From Rickettsiales bacterium (GTDB lineage: Bacteria; Pseudomonadota; Alphaproteobacteria; Rickettsiales; UBA3002): 7,058 nucleotides of DNA. The notes below the pieces were generated by a model. It did no database searches and had not been told where the DNA came from. It worked only from the letters and a program-made list of their open reading frames with translations. The stretch covers positions 1 to 7,058 of the forward strand of contig JAIXZB010000024.1 of assembly GCA_027489915.1 (NCBI GenBank). The letters run 5' to 3'. Shown piece by piece: positions 5,307-7,058 of the stretch (the first letter of the stretch is position 1; every line of letters starts with the position of its first letter). Made by a program: the position numbers and the translations under genes.

Positions 5307-7058
5307 ATGATTGATATTACAGGCATCAAAACACTCGTGACGATAGAACCGCTTAGCGTTACCAATACTTCGCAGAATTCAACGCAGACCCCAAATCCAT
5401 TATCAAGTGTTACGAATGGAACCTTTCTCGACGGGTTTGTGGTGAATAGAAACGCACAAAATCAGCCAATCCTGCGAACCAGTGCAGGTGATGTTTTGGT
5501 TAACACGCCGTTATTCATTAGAACAGGAACTGAGGTCACCATTAAAGTAGATAATACGCAACCCAACCTAGCGCGTATTATTACTATTGACGGAAAGACT
5601 CCCGAGCTTTTTGCTGAGCAGGTGCGCGCCAATGCGAATGCAACCTCAAGTGATTCTCTGTCATCGCAATTAGCATCTGCAGTAAACAATAACAGCTCGA
5701 CCCCCAAACCAGTATTGCTTCAAGGCATGATTTTACAATTAGTCGCGCGGGATAACCTTCCGCCAAGCATTGCTGATGCGGTATTTAGGGCGCTTGGAAT
5801 TAACAAAACCATGCGTCCCACTTCATCTAACCAACCTGCAATACCACTTTCCATTTTGCTTCAATCCATAACGGTACCAACAGTAAAAATGCCTGAAGCC
5901 CAGCCTATCTCATCAAATTCAGAAACCCCAGCTTCTACTCAAACCGTATTATCGCAACCTCCTTCATCTACAGATGGAGTCGATATCATACAAAATATTG
6001 CAAAATCGCCCATGCAAAAAACGCAAACAGCAGAGGGAAAAGTTAAGCCAGAAGCTTTAAGAACTCAGGATACAAAACTTCCAATTACCGCTGAGACAAA
6101 TAAGACAATTCAGAATATTGCCTTTGATAAAAATGAGGCGAATTATACATCGCAAAAAACTGGAATTGCCACAAATGCGTTTGCACCTAACAACGCAACA
6201 CCTGCTTCTACCGTTAAGGGAAACACAAACGCACAAATCATCCAGCAAGTCGCACCGCAAGCTTCTTCAGATGCTGTGTTGTTAGCTAAAACACAAAATA
6301 CCAATCTGACAAAGCTGACAGCAAACGAACCGCACGTCGCAATCAACACAGACGCAAATCAACAAGCGCCAGTAAAGCAAGCTATAGCATCAACCACTTC
6401 GTTCGCACCGATAGAAATAAAAGATAGCCAAACAGTCAGACTTCAAGGCCTAGTTATTGGACAGGAGCAGCAGACAGACACAATCCTTCACACGCAAATG
6501 GGAAGCATTCGTATATTTACGCCTAAGCCTCTTCCAACAGGTTCTTTGGTAACCATTGAAGTGACTGCATCTGCTGTGCAAAATGCGTTGGTGAATACAA
6601 ATTTTGAAAGTCTTGAAACAAACCACAATATAATGCGCGATTGGGCTGTTTTATCAGAATTATTGCAAGATACACAGCGTCAGGATGCAACTGGTTTTCA
6701 TGGCATGATGTCAAAAATCATTCCCTCAACAGGTAAAAACCTGACCCAGTCCATGATGTTCTTCTTGAGCGCACTTAAAGGCGGCGATTTTAAGCAATGG
6801 ATGGGAGGGAGCAAGAATATCGATGCGCTTGAAGCAAAATATGGCGATTTACTAAAAAAAATTGCTTCTGAATTTCAAACCCTACAGCAAGCGTTTACTG
6901 AACCCAATCAGCAGAATTGGGTAAGTACATCTATACCGATTATGCATGATAATAGACTGGAGCAAGCACGCCTGCACATCAAGCAAGAGGCTGAAAGTGA
7001 AGTAGCGACGGCAATGACGCATCACAGGCAAGACGTTTCGGCTCCCCTTCTGTCTGCA
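5307..7058 (+). CDS. FliK/hook-length-control-like flagellar protein, cut off at the window end
   Basis: An uninterrupted reading frame of 584 codons runs from the ATG to the last base with no stop, so the C-terminus lies outside the window. Residues 38-82 form a beta-rich module (GTFLDGFVV...RTGTEVTIKV). Residues about 132-190 are partly helical. Residues about 190-370 are a low-complexity linker rich in Thr, Gln, Asn, Ser, Ala and Pro. Residues 377-420 repeat the first module. Residues about 440-530 are helical with FFLSALKGGDFKQWMGG at 485-500, followed by W538-(4)-I543-P544. There is no cysteine, signal peptide or membrane segment. Cysteine-free, Gln/Ser/Thr-rich composition is usual for flagellar export substrates and for FliK, and the position directly after flhG fits. 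My recollection is that alphaproteobacterial flagellar clusters carry similar proteins annotated FliK-like, but the diagnostic C-terminal hook-length domain would lie beyond the edge. Function is therefore inferred; an unnamed flagellar accessory protein is the main alternative. The gene itself is certain. Confidence 0.6.
   Translation, partial: MIDITGIKTLVTIEPLSVTNTSQNSTQTPNPLSSVTNGTFLDGFVVNRNAQNQPILRTSAGDVLVNTPLFIRTGTEVTIKVDNTQPNLARIITIDGKTPELFAEQVRANANATSSDSLSSQLASAVNNNSSTPKPVLLQGMILQLVARDNLPPSIADAVFRALGINKTMRPTSSNQPAIPLSILLQSITVPTVKMPEAQPISSNSETPASTQTVLSQPPSSTDGVDIIQNIAKSPMQKTQTAEGKVKPEALRTQDTKLPITAETNKTIQNIAFDKNEANYTSQKTGIATNAFAPNNATPASTVKGNTNAQIIQQVAPQASSDAVLLAKTQNTNLTKLTANEPHVAINTDANQQAPVKQAIASTTSFAPIEIKDSQTVRLQGLVIGQEQQTDTILHTQMGSIRIFTPKPLPTGSLVTIEVTASAVQNALVNTNFESLETNHNIMRDWAVLSELLQDTQRQDATGFHGMMSKIIPSTGKNLTQSMMFFLSALKGGDFKQWMGGSKNIDALEAKYGDLLKKIASEFQTLQQAFTEPNQQNWVSTSIPIMHDNRLEQARLHIKQEAESEVATAMTHHRQDVSAPLLSA
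5421..5549 (+). other. First copy of a duplicated beta-rich module (residues 39-81 of the FliK-like protein)
   Basis: This stretch aligns without gaps, at a constant offset of 338 residues, with residues 377-419 of the same protein. Fifteen of 43 positions are identical (L41, G43, V45, Q51, L56, T58, G61, T67, P68, T73, G74, V77, T78, I79, V81), and several others exchange Ile for Val. The pattern hydrophobic-x-G-x-V ... L-x-T-x-x-G ... T-P ... T-G-x-x-V-T-I-x-V suggests a small beta barrel. The duplication is seen at protein level; the DNA copies have diverged. Confidence 0.65.
6435..6563 (+). other. Second copy of the duplicated beta-rich module (residues 377-419 of the FliK-like protein)
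   Basis: This is the partner of residues 39-81, with matching residues L379, G381, V383, Q389, L394, T396, G399, T405, P406, T411, G412, V415, T416, I417 and V419. It follows the low-complexity linker and precedes the helical segment. A weaker start of a possible third copy (LLQGMIL at 137-143) lacks the later T-G-x-x-V-T part and is not counted. Confidence 0.65.

Noticed and set aside
5300..5314. Tiny frame ATG CGT CAT GAT TGA between flhG and the FliK-like gene
   Set aside because: Four codons, ribosome site too close, and it overlaps the better start at 5307; a regulatory leader is possible but unsupported.
1..7058. tRNA/rRNA genes, CRISPR arrays, insertion sequences, attachment sites
   Set aside because: Coding sequence fills the window almost completely and no matching structure or terminal repeat was seen.

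Overview
The window is a single dense run of five flagellar genes, all on the + strand, with gaps of only 10-15 bases. The order is flbD, flhA, flhF, flhG (fleN/MinD-like), then a large FliK-like gene that is still open at the right edge. No RNA gene, mobile element, CRISPR array or long intergenic region is present. The tight spacing and the lack of any convincing internal promoter or forward terminator suggest one transcript that begins upstream of the window and continues beyond it.

The host is most likely a flagellated alphaproteobacterium. The first gene closely resembles the Caulobacter-type regulator FlbD, and flbD followed directly by flhA is an alphaproteobacterial arrangement. Base composition is modest, roughly mid-40s % GC by eye and nearer 40% in parts of the last gene, well below typical Caulobacter or Rhodospirillum. 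Genus cannot be given from this sequence.

Layout: 7-1368 is a sigma-54 activator with a degenerate receiver domain. 1380-3512 is the FlhA export-gate protein. 3523-4515 is the SRP-type GTPase FlhF. 4531-5292 is the MinD-type ATPase FlhG. 5307 to the window end (584 codons, no stop) is a cysteine-free, Gln/Asn/Thr/Ser-rich protein that I read as a FliK/hook-length-control-like flagellar protein.

How they work together: FlbD would switch on sigma-54-dependent flagellar genes. FlhA forms the ring of the flagellar type III export gate and passes substrates into the channel. FlhF and FlhG normally set the position and number of polar flagella. The last gene is plausibly an export substrate or an export-switch/hook-length factor. 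The combination points to a polar flagellum whose placement uses FlhF/FlhG, unlike Caulobacter.

Most of the window is conventional flagellar biology; I see no new defence or mobile system. The best candidate for something little described is the fifth gene, which carries two copies of a beta-rich module separated by a long low-complexity linker. Also worth a look are the loss of all phosphorylation-site residues in FlbD, altered GTPase motifs in FlhF, a minimal FlhG, and a strong hairpin near the end of flhF.
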